From an uncultured Spartobacteria bacterium (GTDB lineage Bacteria; Verrucomicrobiota; Verrucomicrobiae; Chthoniobacterales; UBA6821), in NCBI GenBank assembly GCA_903919105.1, contig CAIXGT010000097.1, positions 1 through 5,275 of the forward strand: a DNA stretch of 5,275 nt, written 5' to 3'. A program made the position numbers and the translations under genes. Shown piece by piece: positions 5,053-5,275 of this stretch (positions within the stretch are counted from its first letter, which is position 1; the number at the start of each line of letters is the position of its first letter). The notes under the pieces were generated by a model, which did no database searches, was not told the DNA's origin, and saw nothing but the letters and a program-made list of their open reading frames with translations.

Positions 5053-5275
5053 ATGGAACCCAATCTTCTCCAGATTCTCTTTCTCGGCCTCGTCCAGGGA
5101 ACCGCCGAACTCCTCCCTGTCTCTAGTTCAGCCCACGTGATTGTGGCTGAAAAGCTCATGGGATTGGATCCTTCCAGCCCAGCGATGACTTTCCTTCTTG
5201 TGATGCTTCACACCGGAACCATGGTGGCCGTCATTGCTTACTTCTGGAATGCCTGGCAGAGAACATTCTTTGCTA
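5053..5275 (+). CDS. uppP: Undecaprenyl-diphosphate phosphatase, N-terminal part
   Basis: Seventy-four codons are visible before the right edge, with no stop. The opening MEPNLLQILFLGLVQGTAEL runs into LPVSSSAHVIVAEKLMG, the defining N-terminal signature of UppP/BacA: the (E/Q)xxxE motif is Gln15-Gly-Thr-Ala-Glu19, followed by Pro22, Ser24-26 and His28. LHTGTMVAVIAYFW at 52-65 is the next conserved segment and a membrane helix. The enzyme is an integral membrane protein that dephosphorylates undecaprenyl pyrophosphate to recycle the lipid carrier for peptidoglycan and other wall polymers; it can confer bacitracin resistance when abundant. The remaining ~190 residues of a normal family member, including the PGxSRS motif, lie outside the window. 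The ATG at 5053 fits the family start; no Shine-Dalgarno sequence precedes it, and a repeat array lies just upstream. Confidence 0.95.
   Translation, partial: MEPNLLQILFLGLVQGTAELLPVSSSAHVIVAEKLMGLDPSSPAMTFLLVMLHTGTMVAVIAYFWNAWQRTFFA

Overview
The window reads as ordinary bacterial chromosome, moderately GC-rich by eye and densely coded. It has seven protein genes, no rRNA or tRNA, no insertion sequence and no CRISPR array. The L13 and S9 ribosomal proteins, with S9 ending in KKPGRPGARKRFQFSKR, look to me most like those of the Verrucomicrobiota/PVC group. That is recall of family appearance, not a search result. Almost none of the start codons has a Shine-Dalgarno sequence at normal spacing, which suggests a lineage that often initiates without one.

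Layout. Positions 1-1649 (minus strand) hold a two-gene unit: a group I IscS/NifS cysteine desulfurase followed by a SprT-like zinc metalloprotease that runs off the left edge. Their stop and start codons overlap as ATGA. A divergent gap of 140 bases leads to a plus-strand gene for a small soluble protein of 139 aa that resembles the DUF6941 group. It converges, with a 19-base gap, on a minus-strand metallo-beta-lactamase-fold hydrolase of the RNase Z/ElaC-like kind. That hydrolase diverges from the rplM-rpsI operon (L13, S9), which has a good sigma-70-type promoter (TTGACA, 17 bases, TACTCT) and a strong intrinsic terminator. Right after the terminator is a 237-aa membrane protein whose C-terminal half carries the hallmarks of the Mpv17/PMP22 family, best known from mitochondria and peroxisomes. 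A repeat-rich gap of 223 bases follows. The right edge holds the first 74 codons of uppP (bacA), undecaprenyl-diphosphate phosphatase.

How the genes fit together. Most are housekeeping: sulfur mobilisation for Fe-S clusters or tRNA thiolation, translation, and cell-wall lipid carrier recycling. The cysteine desulfurase and SprT-like protease are probably co-transcribed and translationally coupled. I see no defence system, phage or mobile cassette. The points most worth a second look are the bacterial Mpv17-like protein, the RNase Z-like enzyme that appears to lack the tRNA-binding arm, and the inverted and tandem repeats before uppP.
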